From assembly GCA_031292175.1 (NCBI GenBank), contig JARLHQ010000006.1, forward strand, positions 41,379 to 105,378: a stretch of 64,000 nucleotides of DNA, written 5' to 3'. Source of the DNA: Humidesulfovibrio sp. Lineage in GTDB: Bacteria; Desulfobacterota; Desulfovibrionia; Desulfovibrionales; Desulfovibrionaceae. The translations under genes and the position numbers were made by a program. Below, one piece after another: positions 8,489-17,325 of this stretch (within the stretch, counting starts at the first letter, position 1; each line of letters starts with the position of its first letter). The notes beneath the pieces were generated by a model that worked only from the letters and a program-made list of their open reading frames with translations, did no database searches and was not told where the DNA came from.

Positions 8489-9937
8489 TCACGTGTTCTC
8501 GCGCTTCACCCGCCCATATTCATCGTCAAAGCGTACGATATCATCCTCTTCCAGGTACGGCCCGCTTTGAATCTCTATGATCTCCAGCGGCACCTTACCG
8601 GGATTCGCCAGGCGGTGCGTGGTGGCCTTGCCGATGTCCACGGCCTGATTCTCCACAAGCAGGCGCTCCGTGCCGCCGATCTCGACCAGGGCCGCCCCCG
8701 AAACCACCACCCAGTGCTCGCTCCGGTGGTGGTGCATCTGCAGGCTCAAACGCGCGCCCGGCAGCACTTCAATGCGCTTGATCTTGTAGTGCGGCCCTTC
8801 CTCCAAGACCGAATAGCTGCCCCAGGGGCGCTTTACGGTGAGGTGGCATTCCACCAGCTGGCTGCCCTGGGCCTTCAAGAGTGCCACGATCTCCTTCACC
8901 CGCTGCACGTCGGTGAGCGGGCAGGCCAGGGTGGCGTCGCGGGTCTGGATCATGATCATGCCGGAAAGGCCCACCACGGCCAGCTTGCCGCCCTTGGAGA
9001 TGAGCAGGCAGTCGCGGCAGTCGATGGCCAGCACGTCGCCCTGGATGACATTGCCCCGCTCATCCTTCTTGCCCAGACGGTAGATGGCCTCCCAGTTGCC
9101 GAGGTCATCCCAGTCGAACCGGGCCTCCACCACGGCGATGTTCGTGATTTTTTCCACAATGCCGTAGTCCACTGAAAGATTGGGCAAGCCGCCGTACCCG
9201 CGGCCAAGGGGCTTCTCCCCCCGCAGTTCCCACCACTTCCAGAGTTCCGGCGCATGGGCGTGCACGGCCTCCAAAAATTCTCCGGCGCGGAACACGAACA
9301 TGCCGCTGTTCCAGTAATGGCGCCCGCTTTTGAGGAACTCCAGCGCCTTTTCGAGCCCAGGCTTTTCAATGAAGCGTTCCACCGCGTAGGCGCCGTCCGC
9401 CAGGCGCTCCCCCCGGGCGATATAGCCGTAGCCGGTTTCCGGCTTGCTTGGGGGCACGCCGAAGGTCACGAACCGCCCCGTCGCGGCCAGGCCCATGCCC
9501 TGGTCAAGGGAAAAACGCCAGCCCTCCAGCGCCTCCACCAGATGATCGGACGGGAACACGGCCACCAGGTCGCGCGCCGCCTCGCCCGGGCCTTCCTGTT
9601 GCGGCACGATGCGGTCCAGGGCCAGCAGGATCGCGGGCAGCGTGTTGCGCGCCAGGGGCTCGGCCAGCACGTGCTCGTCCAGAGCCAGGTTCAGGCTGCG
9701 CAGTTGGCTGCGCACCTCGAACACATGCTCCTCATTGGTCACCACCCAGATGTTCGCCACGGGAAAGGTCTCAAGCACCCGCTTCGCCGTCTGCTGCAAG
9801 AGGGTCATGTCACCGTTCAGGGCCAGCAGTTGCTTGGGGAACAACGCCCGCGACAGCGGCCAGAGCCGTGTGCCCGAACCGCCCGCCAGGATGATGGCGT
9901 GCCGGGTCGGGGCTTCGGCTGAAGGAGTGCGATTCAT
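8489..9937 (-). CDS. manC: Mannose-1-phosphate guanylyltransferase / mannose-6-phosphate isomerase
   Basis: This bifunctional enzyme makes GDP-mannose (mannose-1-P + GTP) and isomerises fructose-6-P to mannose-6-P, supplying mannose, rhamnose or fucose precursors for surface glycans. Its 482 residues match the type II PMI/GMP family length. The nucleotidyltransferase signature GGSGTRLWPLSR lies near residues 19-30, with the pyrophosphorylase domain to about residue 350. A C-terminal cupin isomerase domain carries HHHRSEHW. It lies 21 bases downstream of rfbC in the same direction, and GGGAG sits 8 bases before the ATG. Confidence 0.95.
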   Translation of the reverse strand: MNRTPSAEAPTRHAIILAGGSGTRLWPLSRALFPKQLLALNGDMTLLQQTAKRVLETFPVANIWVVTNEEHVFEVRSQLRSLNLALDEHVLAEPLARNTLPAILLALDRIVPQQEGPGEAARDLVAVFPSDHLVEALEGWRFSLDQGMGLAATGRFVTFGVPPSKPETGYGYIARGERLADGAYAVERFIEKPGLEKALEFLKSGRHYWNSGMFVFRAGEFLEAVHAHAPELWKWWELRGEKPLGRGYGGLPNLSVDYGIVEKITNIAVVEARFDWDDLGNWEAIYRLGKKDERGNVIQGDVLAIDCRDCLLISKGGKLAVVGLSGMIMIQTRDATLACPLTDVQRVKEIVALLKAQGSQLVECHLTVKRPWGSYSVLEEGPHYKIKRIEVLPGARLSLQMHHHRSEHWVVVSGAALVEIGGTERLLVENQAVDIGKATTHRLANPGKVPLEIIEIQSGPYLEEDDIVRFDDEYGRVKRENT

Positions 9938-9958
9938 GGCAAGGACTCCCAGCGGGGG

Positions 9959-10540
9959 TTAGTCGCGCGCGCCGCCGCCACACGGCGGATCGCACGCAAA
10001 GGGGGTGTCAAAATCCTTAAGCCGGGGCAGCAAATGGTCCTTGGGCGAGAGCACGGGATCGGCCTCGGGCCAGACGATGCCCAGGTCCGGATCGTTCCAC
10101 AGGATGCCCCCGTCGGCCTGCGGCGCGTAGGGGGCGTCCACCTTGTAGAGGAATTCCGTGTCCGGGGCCAGGGTGAGATAGCCGTGGGCGAAGCCCTTGG
10201 GCAGGAACAGGCGCAGCATGTTCTCGGCGGAGAGCTCCACGCTGTAATGACGCCCGAAGGTGGGCGAACCGCGCCTAAGGTCCACGGCCACGTCGAGCAC
10301 GCTGCCGCGCACGACCCACACCAGCTTGGCCTGGGCAAAGGGCGGACGCTGGAAATGCAGCCCGCGCAACACGCCTTTTTGCGTGGAATAGGCATGGTTA
10401 TCCTGCACGAAGCGCGCGCGCACGCCCAGGGCCTCGAAAGCGGCCTCGCTGTAGGTCTCCATGAAAAAGCCCCGCTCGTCGCGGAATACCTTGGGCTCGA
10501 GAAGCAACAGCCCCGGCAGCCCTGTTTCGATCATGCGCAT
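9959..10540 (-). CDS. rfbC: dTDP-4-dehydrorhamnose 3,5-epimerase
   Basis: This cupin-fold epimerase (193 residues) acts at the third step of dTDP-L-rhamnose synthesis. It contains family motifs FRDERGFFMETY, QDNHAYSTQKGVLRGLHFQ and LPKGFAHGYLTL, the last two holding the catalytic His and nearby Tyr/Asp residues. I take the start as the ATG at 10540, because the family's N-terminus begins almost directly with the first strand; the frame is open further upstream to 10792, but that part is unrelated. rfbA and rfbB are not in the window. It probably forms an operon with manC. Confidence 0.95.
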   Translation of the reverse strand: MRMIETGLPGLLLLEPKVFRDERGFFMETYSEAAFEALGVRARFVQDNHAYSTQKGVLRGLHFQRPPFAQAKLVWVVRGSVLDVAVDLRRGSPTFGRHYSVELSAENMLRLFLPKGFAHGYLTLAPDTEFLYKVDAPYAPQADGGILWNDPDLGIVWPEADPVLSPKDHLLPRLKDFDTPFACDPPCGGGARD

Positions 10541-10729
10541 CGCCCGCCCGCCCCCAGAAAATGTGGTATCCGCGTGCCCTAACCGAAAAGCCGGGGCAGC
10601 ACAACCGCCCGCGCCGCCAGACTCTCTGGAGCCCTTCCCTTTCCCGCGCGTGTCTGCTACTGCTCTCGCGCAGGCAAGGGCCGCGGACTGCGCGGACCGA
10701 CCAAGGCAGCCCACCAACGGCGAGGGATC

Positions 10730-11314
10730 ATGAACTCCCTGGACATCATCATCATTGCGATCATCGGCCTGGTGGCCTTCCGGGGATACCACCGGGGGCT
10801 CATCAAGGAAGCCGTGTCCTTAAGCTCGGTCTTCATCGGGCTTTTTGTGGCCTCGCACCTGCATGGCATCTTCGTGCCGCACCTCAAGGTCTACATCTCC
10901 AATCTCGGCACGGTCCAGGCCCTGAGCTACATGATCACCTTCATCGGCACCCTGGTGGCCTTGTGGTTTCTTGTGCGTTTCCTGCAAGACGTGCTCAAGG
11001 TGGCCATGCTCACCGTCGTGGACAAGGCCGCAGGCGCGGCCTTCGGCGCGGTGGAAGGGCTTCTGCTTTCGCTGGTGCTGCTCCTGCTGCTCAAGGCCAT
11101 GCTGCCCGGAACCGTGGTGGTGAAGCAGTCCGTGTTCGCCCAGAAGACCGAGCCAGCCCTGGTGCTCCTGGCCAACTTCACCCCCGAGCCCATCCGGGAA
11201 ACCCTGGAGGAGGGCGGCTTCGCCCTGCCGAAACCGGCCCCGCCGCCAATGCCGGTGCACAGGCCTATCCACCAGTACCCGCAGAAAAAATCCAAAGAAA
11301 GAACCACAATCTGA
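10730..11314 (+). CDS. CvpA-family inner-membrane protein
   Basis: This 194-residue protein has four predicted membrane helices and the CvpA-family start pattern (SLDIIIIAIIGLVAFRGYHRG). The family is linked in enterobacteria to colicin V production and envelope stress tolerance; its exact role is unsettled. The C-terminal tail is rich in Pro, Lys and Arg and is probably cytoplasmic. It is divergent from rfbC across a 189-base gap and is followed 41 bases later by mazG, likely in one transcript. Confidence 0.88.
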   Translation: MNSLDIIIIAIIGLVAFRGYHRGLIKEAVSLSSVFIGLFVASHLHGIFVPHLKVYISNLGTVQALSYMITFIGTLVALWFLVRFLQDVLKVAMLTVVDKAAGAAFGAVEGLLLSLVLLLLLKAMLPGTVVVKQSVFAQKTEPALVLLANFTPEPIRETLEEGGFALPKPAPPPMPVHRPIHQYPQKKSKERTTI

Positions 11315-11355
11315 CGCCCGCCCGCAGGCGCCGGCGCACTTAGGAGAGACGGACC

Positions 11356-12153
11356 GTGAACCCGGACGCCCTTTCGCTCGCCAAGGTCCAGGAGGTCATC
11401 GACGCCTTGCTTGGACCCGGCGGCTGCCCCTGGGACCAGAAGCAGACCCCCAAGAGTCTCTGCGACTACATCGTTGAAGAAGCTTTCGAGCTGGTCTCGG
11501 CCATCCGCGCCGACGACCCGGCGGAAACCTGCGAGGAACTGGGCGACGTACTCTTCCTGCTGCTTTTCCAGGCCACGCTGGCCCAGCGCGCCGGACAGTT
11601 CGAGCTGACGGACGTGGTGGCCCAGAACGCGGCCAAAATGATCCGCCGCCACCCTCACGTCTTCGGCGACACCGTGCTGGCGGACCAGGAAGAACTGCTG
11701 CGCAACTGGGAACGCATCAAGCGCGGGGAAAAAGCCGGAAACGGCAAGAAGAACGGCGCGTATGACTCCCTGCCCGAGGGGCTGCCGCCGCTTTTGAAGG
11801 CCTACCGCATCCACGCCAAGGCCGCGCGCCTGGGCTTCACCTGGGAGAAGGACGAGGACGCCCGCGCCCAGTTCGACGCTGAGTGGCGGGAGTACGAGGC
11901 GGCCTGCGAGGGCGGCGATCCCGCGCGCATGGAGGAGGAGTTCGGCGACGCGCTGTTCACGCTGGTGGAGCTGGGCCGCAGGCGCGGCATCAAGGCCAAC
12001 GCGGCGCTGGACACGGCCAATCTGAAATTCCTGGCGCGCTACGAGCGCATGGAGGAGATTGCCCGGGAGCGCGGGCTCGATCTTTTGGAAATGGACCTGG
12101 AAGACAAAAACCGCCTCTGGGACGAGGCCAAGGCCCAGCTGGCGAAGGACTAG
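11356..12153 (+). CDS. mazG: Nucleoside triphosphate pyrophosphohydrolase MazG
   Basis: This house-cleaning enzyme hydrolyses nucleoside triphosphates to monophosphates and pyrophosphate. The 265 residues hold two MazG domains as in the E. coli type. The first has GGCPWDQKQT followed by the metal-binding EEAFELVSAI and the CEELGDVLF helix; the second has a degenerate copy around MEEEFGDALFTLVELGRR. It starts with GTG, with AGGAGA 8 bases upstream. Its stop codon overlaps the stop of the convergent ComFB-like gene: the shared CTAG serves both strands. Confidence 0.95.
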   Translation: MNPDALSLAKVQEVIDALLGPGGCPWDQKQTPKSLCDYIVEEAFELVSAIRADDPAETCEELGDVLFLLLFQATLAQRAGQFELTDVVAQNAAKMIRRHPHVFGDTVLADQEELLRNWERIKRGEKAGNGKKNGAYDSLPEGLPPLLKAYRIHAKAARLGFTWEKDEDARAQFDAEWREYEAACEGGDPARMEEEFGDALFTLVELGRRRGIKANAALDTANLKFLARYERMEEIARERGLDLLEMDLEDKNRLWDEAKAQLAKD

Positions 12154-12446
12154 TCCTCGCCCTTGCCCGTGGGGGCATTCTCCACGCGACCGATGGCGAC
12201 GCGCAGCTCACGCTCAATCTCCGCGTCGCTCACGCTCTCGTGGATGACGATGGAGCCGCTCTGCTTATAGCGCGGAGACAGGTTGTTCAGAGTCAGAGCG
12301 TAGATGTCCTGAACATCCAGATAGCTCGGCTTGTAGTCAAGAAACTCGGCCAGAACCGAAGGCATAAGCTTGGCCACCCGCTCCTCGTTGCGGTTGCGGA
12401 TGCCATCCAGGGGCACGCCATTCACTTCGCGCTTATTCTGCGACAT
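12150..12446 (-). CDS. ComFB-like (late competence development) small protein
   Basis: This 98-residue protein resembles the ComFB family, with the pattern NRNEERVAKLMPSVL followed by YLDVQDIYALTLNNLSPRY. In this family conserved residues after the first helix can bind zinc or, in cyanobacterial members, c-di-nucleotides; no function is established here. The ATG at 12446 has GGAGG 8 bases upstream and is preferred over the longer frame to 12542. It ends tail-to-tail with mazG, sharing a CTAG. Confidence 0.75.
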   Translation of the reverse strand: MSQNKREVNGVPLDGIRNRNEERVAKLMPSVLAEFLDYKPSYLDVQDIYALTLNNLSPRYKQSGSIVIHESVSDAEIERELRVAIGRVENAPTGKGED

Positions 12447-12577
12447 GCCGCGTTCCTCCATCTGGTTGTGCGGCCCGGCCCGGGAAAGGGCGCGCGCCAG
12501 AATCCACACCACAGCCATAGCCCATGCCCAGCCTTGAGGCAAGGGGCTGGAGCGTTGGCCCTCGCCGTTCTTCGGAC

Positions 12578-12610
12578 AAAAAAGATGCGCCAGCCCAAAA
12601 GCCGGCGCAC
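12578..12610 (-). terminator. Rho-independent terminator after rlpA
   Basis: On the minus strand a 9-bp stem (TGCGCCGGC with GCTGGCGCA, one G-T pair) is followed by six T residues, 31 bases beyond the rlpA stop codon. It separates rlpA from the ComFB-like gene on the same strand. Confidence 0.8.
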
Positions 12611-12640
12611 CCCCACCACGTTCGAAATGTCGGAGAGCCG

Positions 12641-13639
12641 CTAGGCTCCGGTGCTGATGAAGCTCGACGGGAACTCGTCCTTCACGGCGCGCAGCACCTC
12701 CTCGGCCTCCTCGCGGGCCTGGAAGCTGCCTGCCTGCACCACGGAGAGCTCACGCTCGCCACGCACGGCGTGGACCACGCGCGCGCCCCGGAAGCCGGAT
12801 TGCACCAGACGTTCCTTGACCTTACGCGCGTTCTCGTCCTGGGCGAAGGCCCCCACCTGCACGCTGTACTGTCCGCCCTGGCTCATGCCAGCGCCCTGCT
12901 CGGCCATCTGCGGCTGAGTCTTGGCGCTTTGCGCCTTGTTGGCCAAGGCAGGGGCCTTCGCCTGAGCGGGCCTGGAGGCCTGGGGGCGAGCAGGCTCGTC
13001 ATCCAGATTTTTCTCAACATACTGCTTGGGCTTGCGTGGCGGGCTGTCGGCCGAAGCCACGGCCACGCCATTGTAGCCGCCATTGGCGAGGACCGGGTTG
13101 TCCGCCACGCCCTCCACCCGCACGTGGGCCACGCCGTTGTCGGCCATGCCCAGAAGCCGGGCCGAGGCGTAGGAGAGGTCGATGATGCGGCCGTCCACAA
13201 AGGGACCGCGGTCATTGATGACCAGATCCAGCTGCCGGCCATTGTCCATGTTGGTCACATGGACCTTGGAGCCCAGCGGCAGGGTCTTGTGCGCGGCGGA
13301 AATGCTGAACATGTCATACGTCTCGCCGGTGGCGGTCTTCTTACCGTGAAAATCTATGCCGTACCAGGAGGCCAGCCCGTCCTGCCGGAAGCCCAGGGCT
13401 GACTGCACCGGCCAGTAGGTTTTGCCCATAACGGAATAGGGCTGAATCTTGGGATCCACCTGGCCGGGCAACGTCTTATAATTGACGCGCGCGCGATCCT
13501 GCCTGCCCGAGGCATACTGCTGTGGGGAGCCAGACGCTTCCGAGGACTGGATGCGCTGCGACTCCCCGAGCGGCATGTACGCGCACCCCGCAAGGGCGCA
13601 AAACGCTACAAAGACAAAAGGTCGTATAATCTTCACCAT
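12641..13639 (-). CDS. rlpA: RlpA-family septal ring lipoprotein with SPOR domain
   Basis: This outer-membrane lipoprotein (332 residues) is of the RlpA family, which in Pseudomonas cleaves naked peptidoglycan glycan strands. A lipoprotein signal with the lipobox LAGC near residues 15-18 opens the protein. The double-psi barrel RlpA domain carries ASWYGIDFHGKKTATGE and the catalytic-region motif VINDRGPFVDGRIIDLS. A Pro/Ala/Lys-rich linker follows, and then a C-terminal SPOR domain (YSVQVGAFAQDENARKV) that binds denuded septal glycans. The ATG at 13639 has GGAGG 4-5 bases upstream, and the lipobox position agrees. Confidence 0.95.
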   Translation of the reverse strand: MVKIIRPFVFVAFCALAGCAYMPLGESQRIQSSEASGSPQQYASGRQDRARVNYKTLPGQVDPKIQPYSVMGKTYWPVQSALGFRQDGLASWYGIDFHGKKTATGETYDMFSISAAHKTLPLGSKVHVTNMDNGRQLDLVINDRGPFVDGRIIDLSYASARLLGMADNGVAHVRVEGVADNPVLANGGYNGVAVASADSPPRKPKQYVEKNLDDEPARPQASRPAQAKAPALANKAQSAKTQPQMAEQGAGMSQGGQYSVQVGAFAQDENARKVKERLVQSGFRGARVVHAVRGERELSVVQAGSFQAREEAEEVLRAVKDEFPSSFISTGA

Positions 13640-13941
13640 ATGGCCTCCATGCGAACGTGGTTTCGCTTCCCCCTCCCAGGACCCCGCCAAGGCCCGGTCC
13701 TTGCGGCCGGACAACACCATGTGCAGCATGGCGGTACGCAGAATCACCCCCGTCTTAGGTGGCAATTTTGACAGAAGCTGGTTGCGAAACGCTATCTTGC
13801 AAGGATTGAACCACATTTTTTTTCTTGACATCCCGCGCCATGCGGCTCAAAGCTTGCGCTCACTTGTCGTTAAGGAAGGACGCTTGTGCGCCAACCGAAA
13901 ATGACGCAAACTTCAGAATCATTTCAGGAGCTTAGATTTTT
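13640..13941. promoter_or_regulatory. Divergent control region between rlpA and the RRM gene
   Basis: This 302-base gap drives two divergent genes. On the plus strand TTGACA at 13768-13773 is followed by TATCTT at 13793-13798 (19-base spacing), which would give a leader of about 140 bases before the RRM gene. A second TTGACA at 13825-13830 lacks a good -10. The RRM ribosome site AGGAG is 12 bases from its ATG, longer than usual. No coding frame is convincing here. Confidence 0.4.
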
Positions 13942-14211
13942 ATGCCCAAGTCCATCTATGTCGGCAACATTCCTTTCAGCACCTCCGAGGACGACCTGCG
14001 TAACCTGTTCGCTCAGTACGGCGAGGTCATGTCTGTGAAGTTCATCAACGACCGCGAGACCGGCCGCTTCCGTGGCTTCGGCTTCGTGGAGATGGACGAC
14101 TCCTCCGCCAAGCAGGCCATTGACGCCCTCAACGGCAAGGAAATCGGCGGCCGCGCGCTTCGTATCAACGAAGCTCAGGAGCGTCAGCCCCGCCCCCGTC
14201 GCGACTACTAG
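13942..14211 (+). CDS. RRM-domain RNA-binding protein
   Basis: This 89-residue protein is a single RNA recognition motif: RNP2 (IYVGNI, residues 5-10), RNP1 (RGFGFVEM, near residue 44), and a short basic tail ending RPRPRRDY. Such stand-alone RRM proteins occur in cyanobacteria and many deltaproteobacteria and bind single-stranded RNA, in some cases in response to cold. It is monocistronic: its own leader precedes it and a strong terminator follows 43 bases after the stop. Confidence 0.95.
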   Translation: MPKSIYVGNIPFSTSEDDLRNLFAQYGEVMSVKFINDRETGRFRGFGFVEMDDSSAKQAIDALNGKEIGGRALRINEAQERQPRPRRDY

Positions 14212-14254
14212 CCGCCTCGGAACGCCGGCAATAGAAAATTTCCGGCTACAAGCA

Positions 14255-14285
14255 CCCCGTCCCGCAGTAGCGGGACGGGGTTTTT
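14255..14285 (+). terminator. Strong rho-independent terminator of the RRM gene
   Basis: A perfect 11-bp GC-rich stem (CCCCGTCCCGC with GCGGGACGGGG) and a 4-base loop are followed by five T residues. Confidence 0.95.
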
Positions 14286-14425
14286 CCATTCCATAACAAC
14301 ACCGCGCCCGGCCTCCGCACCGCACCGGAGGCCGTCACAGTGGTGTTGCCTCAAAGACATTGTCCGGTTACTCTCGTCCCGTATGCTTCCCCCACCTCGT
14401 AACCCAGCCCAAAGGATTTCCCCGC

Positions 14426-16270
<1,845 letters not shown>

Positions 16271-16288
16271 CCCCACAGGAGGTTTGCC

Positions 16289-17254
16289 GTGAATCCGCTG
16301 CGCCTGTTCCTGAAACCCTCGGCGCGCCGCTTCCTCGAAGAAGCGGACAACCTGGGCTTCAGCACCGGCAAGAAGCTGCACGGCTACATCTACCTGCGCT
16401 GGCCTTACCTCTATATCCGCCTCATCACCGGCGAGCACCCCCTGGCCAAGTTCCTGGCCAGGGGGGCCCGCTGGCTCGACCGCCTCAAGCCCTCCCGCGT
16501 GGAGCGCCGCCGCAAGGCCAAAAAGGCCAGCCGCGCTGGCACCGGCCTCCGCTTCGCTGACACGTACCACGGCAAGGTCATGCCCACCGACGAGGCCGTG
16601 AAGCTCGTCAAGATCGGCCGCGAGGTAAGCCTCACCACGCCGGAAACCGTCGTGCCCTATCAGCTCGCGCGGGACATCGTGCTCAAGAACCCGGAGCACA
16701 TCGTGGTCTTCGACTGCCCCTGCCGCGCCGCCAGGGCCAATCCCTGCACGCCCATGGACGTGTGCATGGTCATGGGCGAGCCCTTCGCCAGCATGGTGCT
16801 GGAGCACCACGAAAAACGCGCCCGGCGCGTCACTTCCGACGAGGCCGTCGCCATCCTGAAGGCCGAAAACGCGCGCGGACACGTGCACCACGCCTTTTTC
16901 AAGGACGTGGTCCTGGGCCGCTTCTATGCCATCTGCAACTGCTGCTCCTGCTGCTGCGGGGCCATAGCCGCCCAGCGCCACGGCGTAAACATGCTGGCCT
17001 CCTCCGGCTACGTGGTGCAGGTGGACCTTGACCGTTGCGTGGGCTGCGGCAACTGCGCCCAGTTCTGCCAGTTCGGGGCGCTCAAGGCGCGCGACCGCAC
17101 GCTGCAGATGAAGACCGCCCGCTGCATGGGCTGCGGGGCCTGCGTGAGCAAGTGCCCCAAGCAGGCGCTCTCGCTCAAGGCTGATCCCTGCCGGGGCATG
17201 CCGCTGCTGGTGGACGAGATCGTGAAGAACGCCTCTGGCGGCCAAGGGGCCTGA
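16289..17254 (+). CDS. Cysteine-rich 4Fe-4S dicluster protein
   Basis: This is a cytoplasmic protein of 321 residues and unknown reaction. Two ferredoxin motifs lie near the C-terminus: C250-x2-C-x2-C-x3-C (CVGCGNCAQFC) and a second set at residues 279-289 (CMGCGACVSKC). Further upstream a CPCRAARANPC group (near residue 143) with a later Cys, and a striking CNCCSCCCG cluster (near residue 216), could hold additional metal. This layout recurs in anaerobic deltaproteobacteria as an uncharacterised family. It starts with GTG, with AGGAGG 7 bases upstream. An electron-transfer role is inferred only from the motifs. Confidence 0.85.
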   Translation: MNPLRLFLKPSARRFLEEADNLGFSTGKKLHGYIYLRWPYLYIRLITGEHPLAKFLARGARWLDRLKPSRVERRRKAKKASRAGTGLRFADTYHGKVMPTDEAVKLVKIGREVSLTTPETVVPYQLARDIVLKNPEHIVVFDCPCRAARANPCTPMDVCMVMGEPFASMVLEHHEKRARRVTSDEAVAILKAENARGHVHHAFFKDVVLGRFYAICNCCSCCCGAIAAQRHGVNMLASSGYVVQVDLDRCVGCGNCAQFCQFGALKARDRTLQMKTARCMGCGACVSKCPKQALSLKADPCRGMPLLVDEIVKNASGGQGA

Positions 17255-17325
17255 GATTTGCGGTGCTCGACAGATCTTCTCCGAGCATTCACTGACGGCT
17301 TACAACCATCCGCGCCGCACTCTGC

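Noticed and set aside
13825..13853. Second TTGACA upstream of the RRM gene as a promoter
   Set aside because: The sequence 17-18 bases downstream (CAAAGC) is not a credible -10.
17264..17287. Small hairpin between the ferredoxin-like gene and the autotransporter as a terminator
   Set aside because: Only a 6-bp stem with a 12-base loop and no T-tract on either strand.
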